Shown here piece by piece: positions 22,535-32,300 of a DNA stretch of 64,000 bases; the first letter of the stretch is position 1, and each line of letters starts with the position of its first letter. The notes under the pieces were generated by a model. It was not told the origin of the DNA. It saw only the letters and a program-made list of their open reading frames with translations, and did no database searches. Source of the DNA: an uncultured Oscillospiraceae bacterium (GTDB taxonomy: Bacteria > Bacillota > Clostridia > Oscillospirales > Ruminococcaceae); NCBI GenBank assembly GCA_949743955.1, contig CATJVQ010000037.1:1-64000 (forward strand). Reading direction: 5' to 3'. A program made the position numbers and the translations under genes.

Positions 22535-22577
22535 CAGAGGCCGCACGGTATGCCGTGCGGCCTCTGTCATTTTTTTG
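22535..22577 (+). terminator. Terminator of the PrsA-like gene
   Basis: A 14-bp perfect stem (22535-22548 with 22553-22566), tetraloop TATG, then a run of seven Ts. Confidence 0.9.
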
Positions 22578-22890
22578 TCATTATTCATGAAAAAATCTGT
22601 CTATCGAGCCGGTGCGAGGCAGATACAGCGCCTGAATTTTGGAAATTAAACTGGGAAACCGCATGAATAAGCTGTTTGATGGGAAGAAAGGATTTTCCAT
22701 TCGTAACAACAGATTACAAACTGGTATCAAAAACCATTGATTTTTCACTTCGTTCTGCGCTATACTGAGACCACGCTGAAGGGCGGCAGGGAGAGAGCCA
22801 CCCAGAGCGAAGGATGTGAATCTTCGGGAAATAGCAGATGCGATTTCTATATGAAGATCAGTACGAAAAAGCAAAGCAGGAGGAAAATCA
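22578..22890. other. Intergenic region with a promoter only
   Basis: No supported reading frame or RNA gene is visible in these 313 bases. The proximal half has slightly lower GC than the neighbouring genes. The distal half holds the promoter and long leader of the acidic secreted protein, ending in AGGAGG at about 22879. Confidence 0.6.
22737..22766 (+). promoter_or_regulatory. Promoter of the acidic secreted protein gene
   Basis: TTGATT (22737-22742), an 18-bp spacer and TATACT (22761-22766), leaving a leader of about 115 bases. Confidence 0.6.
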
Positions 22891-23943
22891 ATGAAAAAAG
22901 TACTTGCAGCAGTTCTCGCCGCGTCCATGACGGCCGGCATCAGTGCGGCGGCCTTTGCCGCCGGCCCCGCGTCTCTGACGCTGATTGCCAAAAATAACAG
23001 CGGTGACTATTATTTTGACCTGACGAATGTCGCTCCCGGCACAGAGGGCTCCGTGGCGGAGACCATCTGGGTTTACGACGACGAGAAGGTTGAAATCAAC
23101 CTCATCACCGCTACCGGCGAGAAGGTCCGCGCCGATGTCAACGACGGCAAGATCACCACGTCGCTGCGTAAGGTCGGCACGAAGCTCACCGCGAAGAAGC
23201 TCGACGTCACGCTCGGCGACTCCGCTTCCACGCGTGACGATGTGACCCCGGCGTATGACCTGTATAAGGTAGTCGTCAAGTCGAACGCAGGCGTCCGCGA
23301 CTTCGACGTGGAGGACTGGACCGTTGAGCTCGATTACGGCGACCACTCCTACTTCATGTCCGGTAAGTACGGTTACTCTGATGTCCGCACTGTTGAAGCA
23401 GACGGACGCTACTCTGTCAAAGAGACGCGCCGCTCCTCCCCGGAGGGGACGACCGGTTCCATCTTCAATTTTGACGAGCCCATCGACGAGGAGACCCGCA
23501 TCTCCGTGAACCAGTACGTCGACCTGTACTTCGACGGCAACTACGGCACGGATAAAGAGAACCTGCGTGTTGTGACGGACGAGATCGAAGAGATCGCGGA
23601 CTTCTTTGAGGATGCGGATGTAGATTATTATGACTTCATCGGTACGCCGAAGTTTGCGCACCCGGTGACGGTTCTCATCGACGCGGATAACGATGCGTTC
23701 CTGTATGAGTACGACAAGAAGACCGGCGACATCACCCGCATCACCGACTATGATTACAATTCCGACGGCTTCAAGTTCAAGACCAAGAACCTCGGCACCT
23801 ACCTCGTGACCGAAGTCGAGTACGAGGGCGGCAACCTTGTCAAGGAGCCTGTGAAGGAGCCTGTCGACACTGAGGTTCCGGATGATGTGAATCAGTCTTC
23901 TTCCAAGCCGAACCCGGGCACCGGCGCTTACCCGATTGCCTAA
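22891..23943 (+). CDS. Secreted acidic protein of unknown function
   Basis: This 350-residue protein has a clear signal peptide (MKKVLAAVLAASMTAGISAA, cleavage probably after AFA). The mature part is strongly acidic and beta-rich, with two similar-looking halves (residues 28-190 and 215-310), a VKEPVKEPVD repeat, and an NPGTGAYPIA end that recalls, but does not match, a sortase or S-layer tail. Codon use is very regular (GAC, AAG, CTC preferred), suggesting high expression. It has its own promoter and terminator. I do not recognise the family; a surface or extracellular role is likely. Confidence 0.78.
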   Translation: MKKVLAAVLAASMTAGISAAAFAAGPASLTLIAKNNSGDYYFDLTNVAPGTEGSVAETIWVYDDEKVEINLITATGEKVRADVNDGKITTSLRKVGTKLTAKKLDVTLGDSASTRDDVTPAYDLYKVVVKSNAGVRDFDVEDWTVELDYGDHSYFMSGKYGYSDVRTVEADGRYSVKETRRSSPEGTTGSIFNFDEPIDEETRISVNQYVDLYFDGNYGTDKENLRVVTDEIEEIADFFEDADVDYYDFIGTPKFAHPVTVLIDADNDAFLYEYDKKTGDITRITDYDYNSDGFKFKTKNLGTYLVTEVEYEGGNLVKEPVKEPVDTEVPDDVNQSSSKPNPGTGAYPIA

Positions 23944-23976
23944 CGATTTAAACCACTGACTGTTCTGCCTCTTATG

Positions 23977-24015
23977 AAAGCCCTCGGCCTTCTCTCCACG
24001 GCCGAGGGCTTTCTG
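23977..24015 (+). terminator. Terminator of the acidic secreted protein gene
   Basis: A 13-bp stem (23977-23989 with 24000-24012) with a T-rich tail. The minus-strand flavodoxin gene ends 19 bp further on, so it may serve both. Confidence 0.85.
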
Positions 24016-24030
24016 TCTTTCTGTTCGCTG

Positions 24031-24648
24031 TCAGCGGATGAAATTGGTGAAGATCTTTTCATTCTCCGGATGGGGCGCCCCGTTTTGTTTCCCGAGCTCG
24101 ATACACCGGAGCAGCCACGCCATATTTTTGCCGAGGTTGTACATCGTCATCAGCCCCTCTTTGTCCCCGTTGACCTCCTCGGGTTCGTTGCCGTAGACAT
24201 GGTTCCAATAGGTGGAGGAGACGACGGGCATGGAGGCGATGGTGAAATGCTTGTTGATAACGTCGAAAGACGCGGTCGTCCCAGCGCGCCGGGCGCTGAG
24301 GACGGCGGCGGCCGGCTTATACTGGAAGGAGCTGCCGCCAGAGTAGAAAGCGCGGTCCATGAAGGAGAGAAGCCGCCCGGACGGGTGCGCGTAGTAGACG
24401 GGGGAACCGAAGATGAATCCGTCGGCCGCGCGGGCCTTTTCGACAAATTGGTTGACGGCGTCGTCAAATACGCAGCGTCCTGTCGTGCGGCATTTGCGGC
24501 AGGCGATGCAGTCCGGCAGCGCCTCGTTCCCGATAAAGACCGTTTCCGTTTCAATTCCCTCTTCCCTGAGCGCACGGGCCGCCTCCTCAAGCGCTGTGCC
24601 GGTGCAGCCGTTCGGCCGGGAGCTTCCGTTGACCAGCAGTACTTTCAT
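24031..24648 (-). CDS. Flavodoxin-family NAD(P)H-dependent FMN oxidoreductase
   Basis: This 205-residue protein has the flavin-phosphate loop VNGSSRPNGCTGTALEE, a Cys motif IACRKCRTTGRCVFDD that could bind metal or form disulfides, and the flavin-binding GFIFGSPVYYAHPSGRLLSF. It matches the iron-sulfur flavoprotein or azoreductase-like group. Typical roles are reduction of quinones, nitro compounds or metals; the substrate is not fixed. A TATAAT box at 24679-24684 (minus) lies upstream, with a long (19-bp) spacer to TTGACC. Confidence 0.85.
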   Translation of the reverse strand: MKVLLVNGSSRPNGCTGTALEEAARALREEGIETETVFIGNEALPDCIACRKCRTTGRCVFDDAVNQFVEKARAADGFIFGSPVYYAHPSGRLLSFMDRAFYSGGSSFQYKPAAAVLSARRAGTTASFDVINKHFTIASMPVVSSTYWNHVYGNEPEEVNGDKEGLMTMYNLGKNMAWLLRCIELGKQNGAPHPENEKIFTNFIR

Positions 24649-24738
24649 GGGACATACCTCCTTGGTTTCTTTTTCACTATTATAACAGCCGGAAGCGGGA
24701 AACGGTCAAGGGGAATCCGCGAAAAAGTTTTTGAATTT

Positions 24739-25677
24739 TTATGTCTGGACGGGCAGAAACGCCCCGGCGGCGTCATCCCAGCGGTAGACCTCCTCGACTG
24801 CCTCCCCGATGGCGTTGTTATACGGATAAGCGCAGAACCCGCGCCCCTCGTCCTTCGCCCGCCGCGGGAGGACGACCGAAAACGCATCCATGCCGCCGCT
24901 GTCCGCAATGAGGACAGGGCAGCTTTTACGGAGGCTCCCGTCACTTTCGAGTGTATAGAGGCTGTAGAGCATGATGCTCGAGCTGCCCCGCTGCCCGACA
25001 GTGAATTCGGGGCATCCGTCCCAGTTATAGTCGAAGAGGGAGAGGGAAACTTTTCCCGGGAAATTGAGCACTTCACTGTCGAAGTCCTCGCAGAGCTCGC
25101 GCGAGGAGAGGCGTTCGCCGGAGGGGAGCACAACGTCCAGCCGGTAGCGGCCCCGGTAGTTCTGCGCGTACATCCCGACACTGGGGAGATAGTTTTCGTA
25201 TTTGTCGGTAAAATACTCCCCCTCCTCCAGCACCAGCTGCAGACAGACGGTGCGTCCGTCCGGCAGTTCGGAGAAATCATCCCCGACAACGTGCTCGGAG
25301 AGGACTTCGTAGACAGGATCTCCCGCAGCGCTCGAGGACACATCCGCCCGCAGCCGCAGGCATACACCCGTGAGCAGTAGCGCGGTGAAGGAGGCGATAA
25401 GCGCGATCGCTTTCCAGATTCGGTTTGGATGCAGTATCTTTTCAGAAACCGCGGTATTTTCAGTGAATGCGGCTTTTTCCGGCGGCGTCTTCGTCAGGCG
25501 TTCCGGCGGGATCTCAAAGAGACGTGACAGCTCCCGCAGATTTTCCGCCGACGGCAGTGCCAGATCGTTTTCCCATTTGGAAACGGCCTGCCGGGAGATA
25601 TTCAGCCGTTCGGCCAGGGCCTCCTGCGAGAGCCCTTTCGTTTTGCGCAATTCCCGGATTTCTTCTCCCAGCGCCAT
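24739..25677 (-). CDS. XRE-family regulator with a transmembrane helix and extracytoplasmic domain
   Basis: This 312-residue protein has an N-terminal XRE helix-turn-helix (residues 1-60, with LSQEALAERLNISRQAVSKW), a transmembrane helix at about 88-105 (AIALIASFTALLLTGVCL), and an extracytoplasmic domain of about 200 residues with VSLSLFDYNWDGCPEFTVGQ, a calcium-loop-like FG-GAP/VCBS feature. One-component transmembrane regulators of this type probably sense an external signal and bind DNA directly. No obvious target operon is adjacent. Confidence 0.82.
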   Translation of the reverse strand: MALGEEIRELRKTKGLSQEALAERLNISRQAVSKWENDLALPSAENLRELSRLFEIPPERLTKTPPEKAAFTENTAVSEKILHPNRIWKAIALIASFTALLLTGVCLRLRADVSSSAAGDPVYEVLSEHVVGDDFSELPDGRTVCLQLVLEEGEYFTDKYENYLPSVGMYAQNYRGRYRLDVVLPSGERLSSRELCEDFDSEVLNFPGKVSLSLFDYNWDGCPEFTVGQRGSSSIMLYSLYTLESDGSLRKSCPVLIADSGGMDAFSVVLPRRAKDEGRGFCAYPYNNAIGEAVEEVYRWDDAAGAFLPVQT

Positions 25678-25741
25678 CTCTGCGACACTCCTTTGCCTGA
25701 TACTGTGCCTATTGTATCACACGCCGGAGAGAAAGACTACC

Positions 25742-25774
25742 AACTGCGCCGCAACCTCTGGTTGCGGCGCAGTT
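25742..25774 (-). terminator. Terminator of the FIST-MCP operon
   Basis: A 15-bp perfect stem (25742-25756 with 25760-25774) has a three-base loop. The minus-strand continuation is T-rich. Confidence 0.75.
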
Positions 25775-25805
25775 CTGCGGCAGATCCCGCGTTATGTTCC
25801 GTTCC

Positions 25806-26732
25806 CTATCCCCGAACAATGGGAAGAATCTGGGAAATCATATTGTCCATATCCTCGAACATGGCGCTTTTGGTCGTGCCCAGAAGGCTGGCCTGGTGGA
25901 TATGCCGGATAACCTCCTGATACTGATCCTTCATCTGATCAAAAAACTGGCACAACACCTGCAATTCCTGCTGGGACGCATCGATTACACCGGAAATCCC
26001 GGTCTGCACCGATACGGCGCCCTCCGCGGCCGATGTAATTTTCTCAAAGCTGACCTCGGTCTCTTTCATCATACCGGCTGCCTGCCCCAGCACCTGCTGG
26101 GACGCGGAAATACGGCTGCTGAGCTGCCCGGCACGGTCCTCCACATCGGCGATACCAGTATCCACTTCCCCGGCCAGCACCTTAATCTGCTCAGCCAACT
26201 GTTTAACCTGCACGGCGACCACCGCGAATCCCCGCCCCTCAACGCCGGCCCGGGCTGCCTCAATGGACGCGTTGATGGCCAGAAGGTTGGTCTGCTCGGC
26301 AATGGAGACAATCTTGCTCATCGACTGCTGGATTTCCCGGATGGCGGCTTCCAGCTGGGAGAAGGTGCCGGTCATCTCGTTGTAGGACTGCTGCACCTCC
26401 ATGGAGGTACGGTCCAGCCCCTCCATCTGGCACTGCGCCTCAGACACTGTTTGCGCAATTTCGCTGCGCACGTGGCTGAACTGCTCCGCTGTCTCATTGA
26501 TATTGGCGAAGGACTGCCCCAGATCCTGCAGCTTCTCCTGAAACCTGTCTCCCTCCTTGATTACACCGGAGAAGGAAGCGCCCACCTGGCTTAACTCCCA
26601 GAGAGAGGCCACCTCTTTTTTGACAAGCTCCTTCTGGTAATTCTCCAGACTAGCGGCAATATGCAGGATGGGGTAGAGATCCTTTTCCTCCTGTACCGCC
26701 TTTTTCCGCTTTTTTTCTGTAAACCCCAGCAT
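25806..26732 (-). CDS. Soluble methyl-accepting chemotaxis-type signalling protein
   Basis: This 308-residue protein has no transmembrane helix. After about 90 helical residues it carries a short MCP signalling hairpin whose tip, [20 protein letters not shown], is the conserved CheA/CheW contact region, followed by [17 protein letters not shown]. It starts 15 bp after the FIST gene, so the FIST protein is the likely sensor partner in the same complex. No che genes are in the window. A role other than flagellar taxis is possible. Confidence 0.9.
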   Translation of the reverse strand: MLGFTEKKRKKAVQEEKDLYPILHIAASLENYQKELVKKEVASLWELSQVGASFSGVIKEGDRFQEKLQDLGQSFANINETAEQFSHVRSEIAQTVSEAQCQMEGLDRTSMEVQQSYNEMTGTFSQLEAAIREIQQSMSKIVSIAEQTNLLAINASIEAARAGVEGRGFAVVAVQVKQLAEQIKVLAGEVDTGIADVEDRAGQLSSRISASQQVLGQAAGMMKETEVSFEKITSAAEGAVSVQTGISGVIDASQQELQVLCQFFDQMKDQYQEVIRHIHQASLLGTTKSAMFEDMDNMISQILPIVRG

Positions 26733-26747
26733 AGATTCCCTCCTCCT

Positions 26748-27803
26748 CTATTCAAAAACAACACAGGTCATGGACTGATTGACAAAGCGATTATTGTAAT
26801 GCTCCCCGTATCCCACAAAGCCGGCATGAGGGCCCAGAGCGGCCATATCCTGTAAATAGGTCTGCATGTATCCGCGCTCGGAGAAGAGCTTGTAGCGGAA
26901 CAGGCAGTTCACGGAGAAGATGGCCGAACGGCGCGGGAAGTCCCGGCAAATCTGGCGGATGGTCTCCTGCACGATGGCCCGGTAATCCCCGAGCTCCAGA
27001 AGGATCAGGACATCCGAGTCGTTGACTTGGCGGAAACAGGTCAGCGCGTTGCCGTTAACCGCTTTAATCGAGATGATGCAGGTGTCGTCCCCGTTAATTT
27101 TGCCAAAAGGGTTCTGGAAGGTGCGGGTGAGGATCTCTTCGTCCGTCACGTGCAGGATGCTTTTATACACCTGCTTGGCGGGCTTGCCGTTGAGGGATCC
27201 TAGGACATAATCCGCGCGGTTTGTGTCCGAAGCCACAAAACGGTAATTGCCCAGCTGATGGTAAATGTTTTCCTTATATGTTCGGACCCGGCCGTTCTGG
27301 TTGCGTACCAGCGCATAGGCCACCGCGTCCGGATAGACCCGCCCATTGGCGGAGACCATGCCCTTATCGCCGGTACCGCCCACCAAAGAAATCTCCCGGC
27401 GCTGCAGGACAGTGTTGATGGTGGTCAGAACGCAGGCATCGTTGCCGGAGCAGAAGTCGATGCACACGGTGTCCCGCCCGGAGCCGCCCACAGCCTGCAC
27501 GTCCCGTTCCAGGCGCTGGATGTATTTCACCGGCGCGGTGGACGCCTCCTCAAGGACGTTTACGGCAGCGGATACACCGCCGATAAAAGCGATAACGCCC
27601 ACGCCGTTCTCCACAATTCCAGTCTGATAGCTCATCCCGATACAGCCGATGCTAGGCACACCGGGGAAACGCTTTTCCAGAGCCGTTACATGGTCTTCAA
27701 ACTGGTTAGAATTGGAAAAAAGCATGATGAGCTGGGGACTGTGCAGGCCCTGGAGCGCTTCGTCCAGGCTGCCTTTTCGGCTCATACCAAAAAACTGCTT
27801 CAA
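26748..27803 (-). CDS. FIST-domain sensor protein
   Basis: This 351-residue protein has the FIST N domain (residues 25-190, with LIMLFSNSNQFEDHVTALEK and GCIGMSYQTG) and FIST_C domain (about 200-330, with DFPRRSAIFSVNCLFRYKLF). FIST proteins bind small ligands, perhaps amino acids, and signal to MCP, histidine kinase or cyclic-di-GMP partners. Here it sits directly before a soluble MCP gene. The start at ATG 27803 has GGAGAGGG upstream. It follows the cohesin-like gene by 88 bp in the same direction. Confidence 0.9.
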   Translation of the reverse strand: MKQFFGMSRKGSLDEALQGLHSPQLIMLFSNSNQFEDHVTALEKRFPGVPSIGCIGMSYQTGIVENGVGVIAFIGGVSAAVNVLEEASTAPVKYIQRLERDVQAVGGSGRDTVCIDFCSGNDACVLTTINTVLQRREISLVGGTGDKGMVSANGRVYPDAVAYALVRNQNGRVRTYKENIYHQLGNYRFVASDTNRADYVLGSLNGKPAKQVYKSILHVTDEEILTRTFQNPFGKINGDDTCIISIKAVNGNALTCFRQVNDSDVLILLELGDYRAIVQETIRQICRDFPRRSAIFSVNCLFRYKLFSERGYMQTYLQDMAALGPHAGFVGYGEHYNNRFVNQSMTCVVFE

Positions 27804-27891
27804 ACGCGAACACCCTCTCCTGAATTGATAAAAATTGATAATAAACCTGTACTCATATATTCTTTTCGGCCGCCGTTCATTCTGGCCGGAC

Positions 27892-29304
27892 TTACCGGCG
27901 GCGCTTTTTCCGCCTAGGCGTGGTGCGGAAACGCATATAGATCAGAAGGGTCGCGGCCACGGTGGCGAGCAGGGCGGCAATCATCACCGGAAGGATCCAC
28001 CCTTCGCGGGGCTCCGGGCTCTCCTTTTCCGGGCTTGTATCCACCGGGATATCCTCCTCCGGTGCGGAGGAAGAGGACTGCGCCTCCTCCTCGGCCGCGG
28101 CCTTTTCCAGAGCGTCCATCTCCTCCACCTCGTCCACCGGGGGAACTAGGACGCGGCTAATCTCTGCGGCGGCCGGGGCGCTTCCTCCCTCGGGGGGCAG
28201 CGCCTCCTTTTCCGGCGCCCCCCAGAGGTTTTCTGTGGAGATCACATACCGCGAGGCATGTGTGAACGGGTAGTCCGCCCAGCCGGCAGACGAAACCTCC
28301 GCCTCTCCACGGTACTCCAGAGACGCCTCGTTCTCGTTGTAGTACGACAGATACACCGTATCCCCGGCGTGCAGCTCACCCACCCGGCAGGAGAGTGTCG
28401 CCGGACAGGGCAGGGGGCCGCTGTACACGATTTCAAACTGTGCAATATCGGTTCCGTCCACCGCCACGGACAGGCTACGGGAGGAGAGCTTTTCAACGGA
28501 CAGATCGTAAAAGAGCCTGCCCGCGGGGACATCCACGCCCCCGGCGGTGTCAAAGGTCCAGATATAGTCCCCGTAGTCCAAGCGGAGCAGGAGCCCCCGC
28601 TCCGCGGCTTGGACAAAGATATCCCGCCCGATGGTCTGCCCCGCGGGAACGGATACAGTCAGTTCCTTTCCGCCGGCATCGTCGGAGACATCGTCCCAGT
28701 CCAGTACACGCCCGCTGCTGAAGACATGGCGGGAATCCCCGTCTGTTTCGGAATCATCGTCGTCCTTTGAATCGGACGATCCCTTCACCGAGACGGATCC
28801 GCTGCCGGCATCTCCCCCGGCGGATCCTGTGACCGAGAGGGAAGGGGAGGGGAACACGGTCTCCTCCTGATTGCCGTCAAGAGCCTTCATCGCCTCGACC
28901 GAAAACGAGGAGGCCGGGACCGCCTGCGGGAAGGTGAGCGCGGCCAGCTCCACGCTGCCGCTGACCGCGATCGGAGACAGGCGATCCACGTATACGGTCA
29001 GAACCGTCTTCCCGTCCCGGTGGGCGGTGTCAACGCGCTGGAAATGGTCGGGGGAACTGTCCGTCCAGGCGACCTGAGGGGCGGACACCTGCTTATCAAG
29101 AACGATGTCGAACTGGACGGACTCAAACCGGCTGCTGAAATCCTCCAGACGCAGGATATACTGCCCCTCCAGACCGCTCGCCCTGAGGGTGACGCCGGGC
29201 TTCCCGGCGGCATGCGCCGTGAAAGTCCCCAGGGCCATGGCGGCCAAAGCCATGCAGCACAGCACCGCCAGCCGGAGCCCTGCCGCTGTTTTTAAACGCT
29301 TCAT
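27892..29304 (-). CDS. Membrane-anchored protein with a cohesin-like domain
   Basis: This 470-residue protein has a signal peptide (residues 1-33), a cohesin-like beta domain (about 36-150, with RFESVQFDIVLDKQVSAPQV and GSVELAALTF), a Ser/Asp/Gly linker (155-195), a second beta domain (200-370), a Glu/Ser/Pro-rich stalk and a C-terminal transmembrane helix with basic tail RRKKRRR. That gives a type I, outward-facing surface protein. It starts 6 bp after the dockerin-bearing M60 protease gene, so it is a candidate anchor or partner. The cohesin assignment is from fold-like pattern only. Confidence 0.68.
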   Translation of the reverse strand: MKRLKTAAGLRLAVLCCMALAAMALGTFTAHAAGKPGVTLRASGLEGQYILRLEDFSSRFESVQFDIVLDKQVSAPQVAWTDSSPDHFQRVDTAHRDGKTVLTVYVDRLSPIAVSGSVELAALTFPQAVPASSFSVEAMKALDGNQEETVFPSPSLSVTGSAGGDAGSGSVSVKGSSDSKDDDDSETDGDSRHVFSSGRVLDWDDVSDDAGGKELTVSVPAGQTIGRDIFVQAAERGLLLRLDYGDYIWTFDTAGGVDVPAGRLFYDLSVEKLSSRSLSVAVDGTDIAQFEIVYSGPLPCPATLSCRVGELHAGDTVYLSYYNENEASLEYRGEAEVSSAGWADYPFTHASRYVISTENLWGAPEKEALPPEGGSAPAAAEISRVLVPPVDEVEEMDALEKAAAEEEAQSSSSAPEEDIPVDTSPEKESPEPREGWILPVMIAALLATVAATLLIYMRFRTTPRRKKRRR

Positions 29305-29310
29305 CTGCGC

Positions 29311-32300
29311 TCAGTCCTCCAGTCTGATTGTGGGCATGGATTCATAGGTCGGTGAGGGGATCCAGCGGGTGTCGCCGGTGATGCGCCCCGCTCCGCCCTC
29401 CGGAACGTTGGTGCGGATGAGCTCGGCCATCACCTGCGTGGGAAGCAGGCTGCCCGTGCAGGCGCTGTCCTCCCCGCCGGAGAGGGTGTCGCCCTGCTGC
29501 CGGGGGACAAAAATCCACAGGCCGTTGTCGATCTCCGCCATGTCCCCGGTCTTGGGCAGGGCGGCGAAGAGGTAGATCTCCCCTTCGAGAGGGACACGGT
29601 CCGTCTCTGTCAGTTCGCCGGACGCCATATCGCCGCTCTGGCCCCTGCCGTAGACACGGATAGTATTAAACACCGGATTCCCCCGGAAGCTGCCGGTCAC
29701 GATGAGTGTCCCGGCCGGGATATCCTCATAGCTCTCGCCCAGGATTCCGATTTCCCCGAACTGGATATTGTCCCCGGGATAGGCCGCGAAGTCGATGAAC
29801 TCTGCCGCCTCGCCGGACACGCCGGAAATCCGGACAGCCTGTACGTCATAGGGGCAGATGCTGCCGTCCGCATCCTCGCGGGTGAAGAAGTAGAGCCGGT
29901 TCGCCTCCACCGTGTCCGCGGAGAGTGTCAGAACGGGGGTAAACCCGCTGCCGTCATCCGCCTCCACGAGGATGGCTCCGTCCTCCGCGGAGAGGCCAAG
30001 CGTGGCTCCCCCGGCCGGGACCTCGCTAAAGCGGATGCCCGCCACGGACGGTGCGCCGGTAAAGGACGCGGTCAGTCCATCGTCCGTCGACCAGGTATAG
30101 AGGTCGCGGGAGAGGAGATTATCATGGGAAATTTCGAGCTGATCGGACGAAGCATGAGCAATCGGATACCCCAGAATGTCGATGGCGTTCACTGAGTAGG
30201 TGACAGACTTGTTATTGGCCGAGCCTAGGGAATCTGTCCATACCGTCTCGCCGCTCTGCGCGGAGAGGAACCCAACGACTTCTGTCTCGCCGTTCATTTC
30301 GCGGCTGATTTCATAGCCGAGCATCTTCGCTCCCGTTACCGGCGAGACAGAGACAGTGGCCATCCGCTGTTCGGCACTATAGGAAGCGGTGACGCCAACT
30401 GTGCCGGACTGCTTCTGTGTCCCCGCCAGGCGCTCCCGTCTCGATTCGTCGGTCAGGTACTGGATCTTGCGCTCGTCCTGCGGGCCGCTCTGTCCGTTTG
30501 GCGTGAAGCCCCAGGCGCGGAAGAATTCGCTCAGATCCTTCCCCGCAATCTCGCTCGCGGCGGCCATGAAGGCGTTGTCGTTCGCTTTGGATCCGGGGAG
30601 CTGGTTTAAGCGGTGGTAGAAATTGTCGTCCGCCCCGTCGTAGGCGAGGTGGAGCTGCCAGTACATCCCGAGGCTCACAAAGACATCGTTGGACATGCCC
30701 CGCTGGCCCGAGGTCACCTTCTGGAAGATGGACTCATACTTGTTCGATTTCTCCAGCCGGGAGGGCAGTGCGTTCTGCCCGCTGTCCCTTGTCTGGGCGA
30801 AGAGGGAATAGATGTTGTTGGTAATTTCCGCCTTGCCGAGGGAATCCATCACGTGGCCGATCTCGTGCTGGATGCCCCAGCCGAACAGGCCGTTCGCATT
30901 CCCCTTTCCGGTCACAGCGGTCGGTCGGCCGCTCATCATGCCGGCGGCGGATCCGTAGCCGATGCCGATATGATTCCCGCCCGCATACATGAAAGCGTTG
31001 CCGAACATGCGCATATAGCGGATGTTGTGCCGGGAAGCGGACCCCTCCAGCGCCGCTTCGTCGATGCCGTGAGTGTAGTACATGAGCCGCATGAGCTCCT
31101 CCCAGGCGAGGCCGTCGTTATAGAGCGCATCGGTTCCGCCGGAAAGCCCTTTGCGGACCTCCGTTGCCGGGAGCGAGAGCAGGACATGCGGGAAAGCGAT
31201 TTCCGTCGCATTGAAGATGTTCGTCTGCAAATTGCCGCCGGAGAGTGTCTCGCTGCAATAGCGGTCGAGCTCTGAGATGTAGGTGTCCATCCGCGCCCGG
31301 ACAGCGCTCTCGGAGAGCTCATGCCAGTCGGAGAGCTCGAGCAGGGGGATCTTTGTCCCGCCGCGGGCGTGAATCTTGATTTCACTGGCTCTGGATCCGG
31401 CGTACTTGAGGTAGAGGGATCCGCCGTTCTGCGGTGAGACGTTGTTTATCCGCGGGATAGTGATGATGTTGCGGCCGTTCTGAAGCCGGACAGCCTCCCC
31501 GCTCCACTGCGCCGCCTCGGCGAAGTGCTGGGTCGGCACGACATAGACATCTTCCCCTTCGGGGATCTGCGCATAGAAGACAACCTGCTTCCCCGCCTGC
31601 GCCGCCATGCCGATGGGCTGGAGGGTGCTGATGCGCTTGGGATCGCCGGACGCGTCGCGGGACTGGACATTCTCCACCACCGCGCCGAGCTGAGATTTGT
31701 CTCCCTGCAGGAGCGCCTCGGCGAGGTCGAGCTCGTCGAGAAGAACATCCTGATTGACAAGATATCCGTCCGTATCCTCGATGCGGGAACGCAGCTCATC
31801 GATCCGCTCCTGTGTTGCGCCGGAGGCGAGGGACGTATAGGAGCGGTCGGCAAAGAGAGCGGCGACACTGCTGTCGATATCGTCGTATGTATAGAAAGCG
31901 ATTTCAGAGAGGGAGGAGGGCTTGCGCGCGCCGTCCCACTGGCGCACGAGGACGGAAATTTTCTTAATGTGCTCGTTGCGCTCGAAGGGCAGGATGGCAT
32001 ATCCCGTCTCCTTCGGGTTGCCGCGCAGCGAGGGGGCCAGGGAGGTGTCCGTCCGGTTGGTGAGCGCGCCCTTATCGCTGGTCAGCCATGTCATGTTTCC
32101 ATCCTTATCCCACGCCGCGATGGAGTAGCGGGAGATAGACTCCGGATACCCCCGGTTGAGCCGCGGGACATAGATGAGATAATCCATGTCCTGTTCCTCG
32201 TCGAACTCGAAGGTGAAGCGGCTGCTCTCCCACCAGACTCTTGCGGTCCAGCTTGTCTCGAAGTCCTCATCGTAAACCTGCCGGACGTCGAAGCTCTGGC

